Shown one piece after another: positions 25,467 through 34,260 of a stretch of DNA of 64,000 nt. How positions within the stretch are numbered: the first letter of the stretch is position 1; each line of letters opens with the position of its first letter. Source of the DNA: Streptomyces fructofermentans. GTDB taxonomy: Bacteria; Actinomycetota; Actinomycetes; Streptomycetales; Streptomycetaceae. Made by a program: the position numbers and the translations under genes. Under the pieces are notes generated by a model. The model saw nothing but the letters and a program-made list of their open reading frames with translations, was not told the DNA's origin and did not search any database. Location of the stretch: the NCBI RefSeq assembly GCF_014651055.1, contig NZ_BMWD01000003.1, forward strand, positions 356,813 to 420,812. Reading direction: 5' to 3'.

Positions 25467-25592
25467 CACCTGATTCGATCATGCGTACCAACCCCACCCG
25501 CAACTCATATCTGCGGTTTGCGATCAACCTCACGGTCAACTGACCTTTGCTTTCGGGTCACTTCACCGTGCGTCGAGCGCTGCTCCCGTGCG

Positions 25593-27401
25593 CTAGCCCA
25601 CGACCGTGATCCGGTTGGCCGCCGGCGGCGCGATCGGGTTCGCGGCCGAGGAGTTGCCCAGCAGGTACTTCTCCAGGGCCGCGAGGTCGTCGTCGCCCAC
25701 CAGGTCGTCGGTGCCCTGGCCGAGAGTGGTGAAGCCGTCGCCGCCGCCCGCGAGGAAGCTGTTCGTCGCGACGCGGTAGGTGGCGGCCGGGTCGATCGGG
25801 GCACCGTTCAGCCTGATCGAGTCGGTGACGACCCGGTCGGCGCCGGACTTCGTCAGGTCGAGCGTGTACGTGAGGCCCGCGGAGACCTGCAGCACCTTCG
25901 GCGCGGTCGCGTTCGTCCCGCTGACCTGCTCCTTGAGCACCTGGACGAGCTGGGCTCCGGTGAAGTTCTGCAGGTTGACCGTGTTGGCGAACGGCTGGAC
26001 CGTGAAGCCCTCGGCGTAGGTCACCACACCGTCGCCCTCGGCGCCCTTGGCCGCGTAGGTGAGCGGGGCGCGGATACCGCCCGGGTTCATCAGCGCCAGG
26101 TCGGTGCCGGGGTCGAGCTCCTTGCCGTACGCGAGCTGCGCGTCGGCGATCAGGTCGCCGATCGGGGACTCCGTACCGACGTTGGAGATGTCGCCGGAGA
26201 TGTAGCCGATGGGCTTGTTGCCGACCGGCGCCGCCAGCGTGTTCCACCTGGCGATCAGCGCGGTCATGTCCGCGGCCTTCGGCACGTCCCGCGTGACCAC
26301 GTGGTTCGCGGAGGCGACGGAGGTCCGGGCGATGTCACCGGTGCGGCGGTCGTAGGTGAGCGTCGTGTCGGTGTAGAGCCGCCCGAAGGAAGCGGCCGAG
26401 GTGACCGTACGGGGCTTGCCCGACGGGTCGTTGATCGTGCACGCGTACGCGGCGTGGGTGTGGCCGGTGACCAGCGCGTCGACCTTCGGCGAGACGTTCT
26501 TCGCGATGTCCACGATGGGGCCGGAGATGCCGTCGCCGCCACCGGGCGAGTCGCAGTCGTAGTTGTAGGCCGCCGAGGCGGGCTGCCCGCCCTCGTGGAT
26601 CAGCGCGACGACCGACTTGACGCCCTGCCTCTCCAGCTCCTTGGCGTACTTGTTGATCGTCTCGACCTCGTCCTTGAACTTCAGGCCCTTGACGCCCTCG
26701 GCGGAGACGACGCCCGGGGTGTTCTCCAGGGTCACACCGATGAAGCCGACCTTCACGCCGTTCTTCTTCCACACCCAGTAGGGCTTGAGGATCGGCTTGC
26801 CGGACTTCTCGTTGAGGACGTTCGCCGCGAGGTAGGGGAAGTCCGCGCCCTTGAAGGTCTTGCCGGCGACGTAGCAGCCGGCGACCGGGTGGCAGCCGCC
26901 CTTCTGGAGCCGGGCCAGCTCCTTGGCGCCCTCGTCGAACTCGTGGTTGCCCACGCTCGTCACGTCGAGGTCCAGCCCGTTCAGCGCCTCGATGGTGGGC
27001 TCGTCGTGGAACAGCCCGGAGATCAGCGGGGACGCGCCGACCATGTCGCCGCCGGCGGCGGTGATCGAGTACTTGTTGTTCCCGCGCGCCTGGCGGAGAT
27101 GCGTCGCCAGGTACTCGACGCCACCCGCGTCGATCGTCCTGCTCGTGCCGTCCGCCTGAAGCTCGGTGACCCTGCCGGACGAGCCGGCCGGCGGCTCGAG
27201 GTTTCCGTGCAGGTCGTTGAAGGAGAGCAGCTGAACGTCCTGGTAGCGCCCCGGACGGTCGTGGCCGTGCTTCTTCGCCGTCTCGCCCGCGGAGGCCGGC
27301 ATCGCGGCGACCAGGGCGCCGATGGTGGCGATGCCCGCGGCGCCGGCGAGCAGGCGGCTGCTGCGGCGTCTGCGGCGGTAGGGATGGGGTGTGGCTGACA
27401 T
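25593..27401 (-). CDS. Secreted 5'-nucleotidase / 2',3'-cyclic phosphodiesterase
   Basis: This is a 602-residue UshA-type enzyme. The signal peptide ends near ASAGETAK, with a run of Arg at 9-16. The metallophosphatase domain has FNDLHGNLEP (about 61-70), GGDMVG, and GNHEFDEG, which are the dimetal ligands. The C-terminal 5'-nucleotidase domain includes NPGGIRAPL and NSFLAGGGDGF. It releases phosphate and nucleosides from extracellular nucleotides. The S. coelicolor counterpart (SCO4152) is, as I recall, under PhoP control, but I could not find a convincing PHO box in the 190 bp upstream. Confidence 0.94.
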   Translation of the reverse strand: MSATPHPYRRRRRSSRLLAGAAGIATIGALVAAMPASAGETAKKHGHDRPGRYQDVQLLSFNDLHGNLEPPAGSSGRVTELQADGTSRTIDAGGVEYLATHLRQARGNNKYSITAAGGDMVGASPLISGLFHDEPTIEALNGLDLDVTSVGNHEFDEGAKELARLQKGGCHPVAGCYVAGKTFKGADFPYLAANVLNEKSGKPILKPYWVWKKNGVKVGFIGVTLENTPGVVSAEGVKGLKFKDEVETINKYAKELERQGVKSVVALIHEGGQPASAAYNYDCDSPGGGDGISGPIVDIAKNVSPKVDALVTGHTHAAYACTINDPSGKPRTVTSAASFGRLYTDTTLTYDRRTGDIARTSVASANHVVTRDVPKAADMTALIARWNTLAAPVGNKPIGYISGDISNVGTESPIGDLIADAQLAYGKELDPGTDLALMNPGGIRAPLTYAAKGAEGDGVVTYAEGFTVQPFANTVNLQNFTGAQLVQVLKEQVSGTNATAPKVLQVSAGLTYTLDLTKSGADRVVTDSIRLNGAPIDPAATYRVATNSFLAGGGDGFTTLGQGTDDLVGDDDLAALEKYLLGNSSAANPIAPPAANRITVVG

Positions 27402-27595
27402 GTGCCCCCCTGTGGGTCGGTTGAGGTCTGGGCTCCCGTCCCAGCGCAGCCTAGGGTCAACGCGCGTAGCGCGACAGGGGGTTCGGGGTTACGGACTGAT
27501 TGCCGTCCGGGGCGCTCCCGGACGAAACGGACAGGTCGCTTTCCCGCCCGCCGGGCCACTTCGCCATGAACCGGACACGCCGTACCCTCGTCATC

Positions 27596-28561
27596 ATGAC
27601 CAGCGACGACACCGCACCGGCCGCCCCCGAGGCCTCGGCTTCGCTCGACCGGGCAGGTACTTCCGGCACCCGCTCCATCGAAACCCTCGCCGTGCTGCGG
27701 CCCGAGCAGGCCGACGCCGTACTCGCGCTCCTCCGGGCCGCCGCCCGCGCCGACGGGCAGCAGGCGGTGTCCGAGCAGGGCCGGCTGCAACTGCGCGGCG
27801 GCGCGCGGGAGGGCGTCCGGCACCTGCTGCTGCGGGTCCACGGCGAACTCCTCGGCTACGCGCAGTTGGAGGACACCGACCCCGTCGAGGCCCCGGCCGC
27901 CGAACTGGTCGTCCATCCGGCGTACCGCGGACACGGGCACGGCCGGGCCCTGGGCAACGCGCTGCTGGCCGAGTCCGGCAAGCGCCTGCGGGTCTGGGCC
28001 CACGGCGGCCACTCGGCGGCCCGCCACCTCGCGCAGGTCCTCGGACTCACGCTGTTCCGCGAACTGCGCCAGATGCGGCGCCCGTTGACCGGCCCCGAGC
28101 TGCCCGAGCCCGGGCTCCCCGAGGGTGTCTCCGTACGGGCCTTCGTGCCCGGCGAGGACGACGCGGCCTGGCTCGCGGTCAACTCCGAGGCCTTCGCACA
28201 CCACCCCGAACAGGGCTCCCTCACCCAGCGCGACCTCGACGACCGCAAGGCCGAGCCGTGGTTCGACCCGGCCGGCTTCTTCCTCGCCTTCCGCGAGGAC
28301 CGCCTCGTCGGCTTCCACTGGACCAAGGTGCACGCGGCGGAGGGACTCGGCGAGGTCTACGTCGTCGGCGTCCGCCCCGGCGCCCAGGGCGGCGGCCTCG
28401 GAAAGGCCCTCACCACGATCGGCCTCCGGTACCTGGCGGAACGCGGTGTGCCGACGGCGATGCTGTACGTCGACGCCGACAACAAGGCCGCGGTCACCGT
28501 CTACGAACGGCTCGGGTTCGTCACCCACGAGACCGACCTGATGTACCGCACGGAGTCCTAG
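27596..28561 (+). CDS. mshD: Mycothiol synthase
   Basis: MshD acetylates Cys-GlcN-Ins with acetyl-CoA in the last step of mycothiol synthesis, the main low-molecular-weight thiol of actinobacteria. This 321-residue protein has two GNAT domains. The C-terminal active one has VYVVGVRPGAQGGGLGKAL as the acetyl-CoA loop, then LYVDADNKAAVTVYERLGF. ATG 27596 was chosen because TACCCT ends seven bases upstream with TTCGCC 17 bp before it, a good leaderless promoter. It is divergent from the nucleotidase gene. Confidence 0.95.
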   Translation: MTSDDTAPAAPEASASLDRAGTSGTRSIETLAVLRPEQADAVLALLRAAARADGQQAVSEQGRLQLRGGAREGVRHLLLRVHGELLGYAQLEDTDPVEAPAAELVVHPAYRGHGHGRALGNALLAESGKRLRVWAHGGHSAARHLAQVLGLTLFRELRQMRRPLTGPELPEPGLPEGVSVRAFVPGEDDAAWLAVNSEAFAHHPEQGSLTQRDLDDRKAEPWFDPAGFFLAFREDRLVGFHWTKVHAAEGLGEVYVVGVRPGAQGGGLGKALTTIGLRYLAERGVPTAMLYVDADNKAAVTVYERLGFVTHETDLMYRTES

Positions 28562-28685
28562 CCGGGGCCGCGGGCGCCGGGACGGGGCGAAGGCGAAGGC
28601 GGTAGCGAAGGCCCCTACGGAGCGGTCCCACCCGAAGGGGGCCGCCCGGGCGGGGACCCGAGGACCGGCCGTAGGACCCGGGGCG

Positions 28686-30224
28686 TCAGGCCCCGCACAC
28701 GTTGTCCCCCGGCCTCCCGGGCAACGGCACCCCGAGCAGTTCGGCGACCCGGGCCGTGGACGTTCCCGGCGCCGTCAGCTCGTCCCAGTGCGCCCGGACG
28801 TCGGCCGCCACGCGGTGGCGAGGACGCTGCAGCAGCTCCCGGACGACCGTGGTCTGCGGGGCGGAGATCAGCAGCGGCTCGGTCGGCGTGTGGACGACCG
28901 AGCCGCCCGAGACGTCGTCGTCGAGGCGGACCCGGCGCAGTTCGGCCATCGGGTCCGCGGCCGTGCCGAGGGCCAGCCACATCGTGGTGACCACGCGGCC
29001 GTCGCAGACCGACGCGCCGGTCTCCTCGTCACCCGTGACCAGCACGGAGGCGACGGCGACCGCGAACTCGGGAACCCGGGTGCCTCCCCAGCGCGCGCCG
29101 ACGCTGACCTGCCCGGGAGTGCTCGCGGGGGCGAGCGCCGAGTCCTGGCCGGGGCCGCGGCGGGCCTCGACACGCTGGCGCACGGTCAGCGCGGTGTCCG
29201 CCGCGGCACCGCCCGCGAGGGCCCGCACGCGCCGCACGGTGTCCGCCCACTCGGCGGTGCGCCCGGCCCACTCGGGGAACGCGCAGTACGTCGACCCGTC
29301 GTGCCGTACGCACGTCTGGACCTTCTCGGGTGTCGCCGAGGCCGTCACCCGGGCCGCGACCAGCGCCGACGGGTCCCCGGCCGACTGCCCCACCGCACCG
29401 GTCAGGGTCAGCACGGCCGATCCGGCGGCGGCCGCCGTGAGCAGCCGCGACCGTGCGCCGCCGGCCAGTACGGCGACGCAGCAGAGCAGCAGGGTGAGGC
29501 CCAGCAGGTACAGCGCGTGCCAGCCGGCGGGCCGGCCCAGCAGGTCGGAGGGGAGCGGGTCGCCCGCGTCCTCCGGGACGACCGGCGCCAGCCAGCGCAT
29601 CCAGCGCGGGCCTCCCAGGGCGGACGCGACCGTCACGCCGAGGATGTAGGAGCCCACGACCGCCGCCAGGACCGCGGCAGGCGCGAACCGCGTCAGGCGA
29701 CCGATGAGCGCGCCCACGACGCCGAACAGCAGTACGGTCAGCGGTCCCACGACCAGCTCTCCGGGAGAGAGCCGGCCGACGGCACCCGGGGCGGACACCG
29801 CCCGGACCACCTCGGCCGCCACGATCAGCGCGGTGAGCAGGGCGAACGGCACGGCGGACAGCAGGTGGGCGACCGTGCGCCGCCAGGGCTCCATGGCCAG
29901 CACGCCGAACTGCTCGTCCGTACGGTGCCTGCGGGAGCGGCCCACGGCCGCGTTGACGCAGATGAGCAGTGCGAGGGCGGGGAGCGTGGGCATCGTCTGG
30001 GTGGCCCGGTCGACGTCCTGCAGGACGGGATGGGCGTCCTCCCCCTCGGGGGTCGCCAGCTTCCACACGGTGTGGGCGAGATGGGCCAGGAAGAACACGA
30101 ACACCGGTATCTGGAGCATCAGTTCGCGGGCCTCGAAGCGGGCGAGGGCGAACACGGCGGCCCATCGGCGGCGTTCCGTACCGGCGACCGCGGGCACCGG
30201 CCGTACGCCGGTCCGCGTGCTCAT
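28686..30224 (-). CDS. ABC exporter permease, large
   Basis: This 512-residue membrane protein has about six N-terminal helices (region 35-300), then a soluble domain of about 200 residues that includes two short Cys-containing segments (VQTCVRHDGSTYCAFPEW). It is coupled to the ATPase gene by an ATGA overlap. The hydrophobic part resembles ABC-2 type permeases. The C-terminal domain is not familiar and may face outward. Substrate unknown. Its place after the ATPase, an anti-sigma-like protein and an ECF sigma gene suggests a sigma-controlled operon. Confidence 0.82.
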   Translation of the reverse strand: MSTRTGVRPVPAVAGTERRRWAAVFALARFEARELMLQIPVFVFFLAHLAHTVWKLATPEGEDAHPVLQDVDRATQTMPTLPALALLICVNAAVGRSRRHRTDEQFGVLAMEPWRRTVAHLLSAVPFALLTALIVAAEVVRAVSAPGAVGRLSPGELVVGPLTVLLFGVVGALIGRLTRFAPAAVLAAVVGSYILGVTVASALGGPRWMRWLAPVVPEDAGDPLPSDLLGRPAGWHALYLLGLTLLLCCVAVLAGGARSRLLTAAAAGSAVLTLTGAVGQSAGDPSALVAARVTASATPEKVQTCVRHDGSTYCAFPEWAGRTAEWADTVRRVRALAGGAAADTALTVRQRVEARRGPGQDSALAPASTPGQVSVGARWGGTRVPEFAVAVASVLVTGDEETGASVCDGRVVTTMWLALGTAADPMAELRRVRLDDDVSGGSVVHTPTEPLLISAPQTTVVRELLQRPRHRVAADVRAHWDELTAPGTSTARVAELLGVPLPGRPGDNVCGA

Positions 30225-31084
30225 GAGGTCGTCTCCACGACCGCGGGCGCGTCGAGGGTGAGGAGGTAGCCGTCCTCCAGGGTGGGTTCCACGAGTTCCG
30301 CGCCCCCGGGTGGGTCGCCGACGTTGCGGAAGGCGCCCGTGCCCGTGCGCCAGCAGGCCCTCGCCCCCGGGTCCCGTTCGGCGCTGCTCCACACCCGGCC
30401 CGCGGCCCGCGCGGTCAGTTCCGCCGGGGTGCCCTCGAAGCGGACGCGTCCCGCGGCCATCACGACGACGCGGTTGCAGAGCACGGCCACGTCCTCGGTC
30501 TGGTGCGTGGAGAGCAGGACCGTACGCCCCTCGCCCGCCGTGGCGATCAGCTCCCGGAACCGCATGCGCTGCTCGGGGTCGAGCCCGACGGTCGGTTCGT
30601 CCAGCACGAGGAAGCCGGGGTCCCCGACGAGCGCGGCCGCGAGCGCCACCCGCTGGCGCATGCCGCCGGACAGTCTGCGGATGCGCGTGCCGCGGACGTC
30701 CCGGAGGTCGACGGCGTCCAGCACGCGCCGCACCTCCCGGTGCCGGGCCGCGCGGTCGGTCATCTCCTTGAGGATCGCCACGTGGTCGACGAAGGCGAAG
30801 GAGGTGAAGTCCGGGTGGAAGCCCGGCGTCTGCGGCAGGTAGCCGAGCGCCCTGCGCACCTCCTGCCGCCCGGCCGGGCCCGACGGGTCGTGCCCGAGGA
30901 CCGTGAGCGCCCCGCGGTCCGGGGGCAGGGCGGTGGCCAGCACGCGCAGCAGGGTCGTCTTGCCCGCCCCGTTCGGCCCGAGCAGTCCGGTCACCCCCTC
31001 GCCGAGCCGCAGGGACACGTCGTCCAGGGCCCGCACACCGCCGTGGGCGAGGCGGAGCCCGGAGGCGGAGACAGTGGGGATCAT
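30221..31084 (-). CDS. ABC transporter ATP-binding protein
   Basis: This is a 287-residue ATPase with Walker A GPNGAGKT at residues 36-43, signature LSGGMRQRV, Walker B FLVLDEPTVGLDP and H-loop STHQTEDV. It is the DrrA/CcmA-like type used with ABC-2 exporters. ATG 31084 follows GGGAAAG. The next gene encodes its permease. A 190-bp gap with no gene separates it from the zinc-finger membrane protein upstream. Confidence 0.93.
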   Translation of the reverse strand: MIPTVSASGLRLAHGGVRALDDVSLRLGEGVTGLLGPNGAGKTTLLRVLATALPPDRGALTVLGHDPSGPAGRQEVRRALGYLPQTPGFHPDFTSFAFVDHVAILKEMTDRAARHREVRRVLDAVDLRDVRGTRIRRLSGGMRQRVALAAALVGDPGFLVLDEPTVGLDPEQRMRFRELIATAGEGRTVLLSTHQTEDVAVLCNRVVVMAAGRVRFEGTPAELTARAAGRVWSSAERDPGARACWRTGTGAFRNVGDPPGGAELVEPTLEDGYLLTLDAPAVVETTS

Positions 31085-31274
31085 GCGGCTTTCCCGTCGT
31101 GGAAGAAGGAGTTCAGGAAACTGAAGGAGGCGCGGGAGGCGGAGGAGCGGAAGCAGGGGAAGCAGGGTCGGAGGAAGGGGCCAGGGGTCGGAGGCCGTAA
31201 GTCCGCGGTCGGGAATCCCGGGTCGAGGGCCCGGGGGCGGAGGTCCGGGAGGCGTCGGGCGCCGAGGGACCCCG

Positions 31275-32177
31275 TCACGCTCCGCGCCGTCCGGGGAACC
31301 GGCCCACGTCGAACCGGTCGCGCACCCCGTGCAGCAGCAGGGTCGCCAGTACCGCGACGGCGGCGGCGACCCCCTGTCCCGGCGCCGTGAACGGGGCGGG
31401 CGTCTCACCCGAGGCCTGCCGTACGGCGGCCAGCAGCAGCCCCACCCAGGCCCCCGCGACCAGCGCCGGCGCGAGGACCGGTCCGAGTCTGGGGGTCAGC
31501 GCGAGAGCCAGGGCCGTGAGGGCCAGGGCCGGGAGCAGCCAGGCCGCCGCGAGCAGTCCGTACCCCGGCAGGGCGAGGCTCGCCAGGCCGTTGAGCCCGA
31601 GGACGGCGCCGAGGACGGCCAGTGTGCGCACCATCAGGAGGCGGAATCCGTGCATCGGGGAGACGACGGCCATCTCGAACGTCGGGTCCAGCACCGGACC
31701 GTAGGACAGCGCGACCCCGGCGACCGGGAGCAGCGGGGCGAGCGCCAGGAACAGCGTCGGGGTCCCGGACCCCCGGACCGACAGGGTCGCGGCCACGGTG
31801 GTCAGCAGGACGGCGACGACCGCGACCAGCCAGGACAGCCTGAGGACGGGCGTGGCTGCCAGCAGCCGTGCCGTGTGGTCGGGTACGCCGAACCGGGTGA
31901 GCGCCGACTCCATGAACCCCGGTCTGGGCGCGTCGAGTTCGGCGTCGAGCCGTTCCCAGCCCTCGTCGAGGGCGACCGGGTCGCCCGTCTCGGCGAGCAC
32001 CGCCCGGCAGCGCGCGCACGTGACGAGATGCGTGTCCGCGGACCAGAGCAGGGGAGGGGCCAGCTCGCCCCGCGCGTAGGCCCGCAGGTCGTCCGCCGCC
32101 ACGTGCCAGGCCCCGCCGCTAGTGCCGCTAGTGCCGCTAGTGCCGCTCATGCCGCTCATGCCGCTCATGCCGCTCAT
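31275..32177 (-). CDS. Zinc-finger (anti-sigma-like) membrane protein with tandem-repeat start
   Basis: This is a 300-residue protein. A putative zinc-finger anti-sigma segment HLVTCARCRAVL (HxxxCxxC, about residues 51-62) is followed by about seven transmembrane helices. The N-terminus MSGMSGMSGMSGTSGTSGTSG is encoded by seven 9-bp units, four of which each supply an ATG. The first ATG (32177) overlaps the sigma factor stop (ATGA). It probably sequesters the coupled ECF sigma factor and senses a membrane signal. Confidence 0.88.
   Translation of the reverse strand: MSGMSGMSGMSGTSGTSGTSGGAWHVAADDLRAYARGELAPPLLWSADTHLVTCARCRAVLAETGDPVALDEGWERLDAELDAPRPGFMESALTRFGVPDHTARLLAATPVLRLSWLVAVVAVLLTTVAATLSVRGSGTPTLFLALAPLLPVAGVALSYGPVLDPTFEMAVVSPMHGFRLLMVRTLAVLGAVLGLNGLASLALPGYGLLAAAWLLPALALTALALALTPRLGPVLAPALVAGAWVGLLLAAVRQASGETPAPFTAPGQGVAAAVAVLATLLLHGVRDRFDVGRFPGRRGA
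32115..32177 (-). repeat. Seven 9-bp tandem repeats at the start of the anti-sigma gene
   Basis: On the forward strand GCCGCTAGT occurs three times (32115-32141) and GCCGCTCAT four times (32142-32177). Read on the coding strand these give (ATG AGC GGC)x4 and (ACT AGC GGC)x3. Unit gain or loss keeps the reading frame but changes the number of possible start codons. Confidence 0.95.
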
Positions 32178-32716
32178 GCCAGAGCCTCCCGGAGCTGCTT
32201 GCGGGCCCGCAGGGCCCGTGTCTTGACCGTGCCCGCCGGTATCCCGAGCAGGACGGCCGCCTCCCGGGTGGTCAGCCCGTCGACGATCGTCGCCTGCAGG
32301 ACCGCCCGCAGCTCCGGCGACAGCCGGACCAGGGCGCCCGCCAGGTCCCCGTGCTCGACCCCCGAGAGCACGCGGTCCTCGGCGGACGCCTCGTCGCGGT
32401 GGCGCAGCCGCGCGAGCGCCTGCCTCAGCCGGCCGCGGGCACCGTCGCCCCGCAGCACGTCGATGAGGCGCCGCGAGCCGATCCGCCACAGCCAGCCGGC
32501 CACGTCACCCTCCTCGCGGTGGCGGGCGGTGCCCCGCCACACCGCGAGGAACGTCTCCTGCACGACGTCGTCGACCGTCCCGGCGTCCGCGCAGCGCCCC
32601 CGCAGCCGGGCCGCCAGCCATGGCGCGTACCGCCGGTACAGCTCCTCGAAGGCGCCCCGGTCGGAGTCCGCGGCGATGGCCCGCAGCAGTTCCCCGTCGC
32701 TTCTCGTTTCCCTCAC
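32174..32716 (-). CDS. ECF-type RNA polymerase sigma factor
   Basis: This is a 180-residue protein with region 2 (AFEELYRRYAPWLAARLRG, DVVQETFLAVWRG) and region 4 (RAVLQATIVDGLTTREAAVL, PAGTVKTRALRARKQL). The GTG start at 32716 follows GAGGGGGC. It is coupled to the zinc-finger protein by ATGA, the usual sigma/anti-sigma layout. It diverges from the GntR regulator, and a palindromic operator lies between them. Confidence 0.92.
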   Translation of the reverse strand: MRETRSDGELLRAIAADSDRGAFEELYRRYAPWLAARLRGRCADAGTVDDVVQETFLAVWRGTARHREEGDVAGWLWRIGSRRLIDVLRGDGARGRLRQALARLRHRDEASAEDRVLSGVEHGDLAGALVRLSPELRAVLQATIVDGLTTREAAVLLGIPAGTVKTRALRARKQLREALA

Positions 32717-32807
32717 GCCCCCTCATCGGACGAGCCCCGCCGATCGGTTCACGGCATCGCACGGAACCTTGGCACCCGCGATGGCTTGACATGAACTCAC
32801 AGCTGCA

Positions 32808-32841
32808 CCACCCTTTCACTACTCAATTAGTGAAAGGGTGG
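32808..32841. promoter_or_regulatory. 34-bp palindromic operator of the YtrA-type regulator
   Basis: Arms CCACCCTTTCACTA (32808-32821) and TAGTGAAAGGGTGG (32828-32841) are perfectly complementary over 14 bp with spacer CTCAAT. It ends seven bases before the GntR start codon and lies between divergent promoters, with TTGACA at 32786-32791. Such long palindromes are typical of autoregulated YtrA-subfamily operons. Confidence 0.8.
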
Positions 32842-32848
32842 TTACGGG

Positions 32849-33238
32849 GTGGTCGAGTACCGCATCGACCGGCGCAGCGGCGTGGCCACGTACGTCCAGA
32901 TCGTCCAGCAGACCAAGCAGGCCCTCCGCCTGGGCGTGCTGCGGCCGGGCGACAGGCTCCCGACGGCCCGCGAGGTCGTGGAGGCCACCGCGATCAATCC
33001 GAACACCGTGCTGAAGGCCTACCGGGAGCTGGAGCGGGAGGGCCTGGTGGAGGCCCGGCGCGGTCTCGGCACCTTCGTACGGCGCTCGCTGGGCTCCGTG
33101 CCCGCCGACCGGTCGGGACTGCGGGCGCGGCTGGCGGACTGGCTGGACGAGGCGCACGCGGAGGGCCTGGAGCGCGAGGACATGAGCGCGCTCTTCCGGG
33201 CCGCGCTGGACGAGAAGTACCCGGAGGAGCAGCGCTGA
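32849..33238 (+). CDS. GntR-family regulator, YtrA subfamily
   Basis: This 129-residue regulator has the GntR winged helix (YVQIVQQTKQALRLGVLRPG, LPTAREVVEATAINPNTVLKAYRELEREGLV) and only a short C-terminal dimerisation tail. That is the YtrA type normally found with ABC exporters. The GTG start at 32849 has AAGGG about ten bases upstream, inside the operator palindrome. The ATPase and two permeases downstream are its likely targets. It probably responds to an envelope-active antibiotic. Confidence 0.92.
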   Translation: MVEYRIDRRSGVATYVQIVQQTKQALRLGVLRPGDRLPTAREVVEATAINPNTVLKAYRELEREGLVEARRGLGTFVRRSLGSVPADRSGLRARLADWLDEAHAEGLEREDMSALFRAALDEKYPEEQR

Positions 33239-33348
33239 GCGGGCCGGGGGACGGCAGCGCGCGGGCACGGGGACGGCAGCGCGCGGGCCCGGGGACGGGC
33301 GATGAACGCATACGAGCACAAGCACGAGCACGCATACGAGGGGGAGCG

Positions 33349-34260
33349 ATGAGCGAGGAGACGGCCGCGCTGAAAGCGGTCGGGCTGGGCCTGCGGTACC
33401 GGCGGAGGCGCGGCCATGTGCTGCGGGACTGCTCCTTCCGCCTGCCCGCGGGGCGCGTCTGCGCCCTGGTCGGGCCGAACGGCGCGGGCAAGTCCACCCT
33501 GCTGTCACTGGCCGCCGGACTGATCCGCCCCACCGAGGGCACCGTGCACGTCCTGGGGACGGGCCCGGCCGAGGCCCGCGAGCGCTTCGCGTACGTCGCC
33601 CAGGACAAGCCGCTGCCGCCGCAGTTGACGGTCGCCGGCACCCTGCGCCTGGGCGCCGATCTGAACCGCGCCCGCTGGGACGCGGCCGCCGCGGGGCGGA
33701 TCGCCTACGCGCACCACGCCCCGGACGGCGACCGGAGCGGCTCCCTGGACCCGGGCGCCCGTATCCGCTCCCTGTCCGGCGGCCAGCGCACACGCGTCGC
33801 ACTCGCCCTCGCCTTCGGCAAGCGGCCCGAACTGATGCTGCTGGACGAGCCGATGGCCGACCTCGACCCGCTGGCCCGACGCGAACTGCTCGGGGCGCTC
33901 ATGGGCGAGGCCGCCGAACACGGCACGACGATCGTGCTGTCCTCGCACATCGTCACCGAACTGGACGGCGCCTGCGACCACTTGCTCCTGATGGGCGGCG
34001 GCCGCGTCAGGCTCGCCGGCGACCCGGAGGAACTGGTCGCCGCGCACACCCTGCTCACCGGGCCTGCGCGGGACCTGACGGGCCACACGGTCGTCGAGTC
34101 GCGCGGCACGGACCGGCAGCTCACCGCGCTGGTCCGGCCCGGCGGCCCGCCGGGCGACGACTGGCGGACGGCCGCGCCCTCGCTGGAGGAAGTGCTCCTG
34201 GCCCATCTGCGCAACCCCGGGGCACCGGACCTGGTCACCGAGGGGACGGTGAACCCGTGA
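33349..34260 (+). CDS. ABC transporter ATP-binding protein (YtrA operon)
   Basis: This is a 303-residue ATPase with Walker A GPNGAGKS (residues 42-49), signature LSGGQRTRV, Walker B LMLLDEPMADLDP and H-loop SSHIVTELD. The C-terminal 80 residues are a variable accessory region. ATG 33349 follows GGGGGAGCG. Its stop overlaps the permease GTG start (GTGA). The 110 bp after the GntR gene contain two copies of GGGGACGGCAGCGCGCGGGC but no gene. Confidence 0.93.
   Translation: MSEETAALKAVGLGLRYRRRRGHVLRDCSFRLPAGRVCALVGPNGAGKSTLLSLAAGLIRPTEGTVHVLGTGPAEARERFAYVAQDKPLPPQLTVAGTLRLGADLNRARWDAAAAGRIAYAHHAPDGDRSGSLDPGARIRSLSGGQRTRVALALAFGKRPELMLLDEPMADLDPLARRELLGALMGEAAEHGTTIVLSSHIVTELDGACDHLLLMGGGRVRLAGDPEELVAAHTLLTGPARDLTGHTVVESRGTDRQLTALVRPGGPPGDDWRTAAPSLEEVLLAHLRNPGAPDLVTEGTVNP

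Noticed and set aside
24369..27398. A 1009-codon plus-strand frame opposite the DUF2993 and 5'-nucleotidase genes
   Set aside because: The opposite strand encodes recognisable proteins with signal peptide and active-site motifs; this frame has none and no ribosome binding site.
27402..27595. PHO box between the secreted nucleotidase and mshD
   Set aside because: Only loose matches such as GTAACCCCGAACC were seen, with neither the TTCACC core nor a second repeat. A matrix scan would settle it.
32115..32177. Short regular repeats as a possible CRISPR array
   Set aside because: The unit is 9 bp with no spacers, lies inside a coding region and keeps the reading frame. No CRISPR array or cas gene was seen anywhere in the window.
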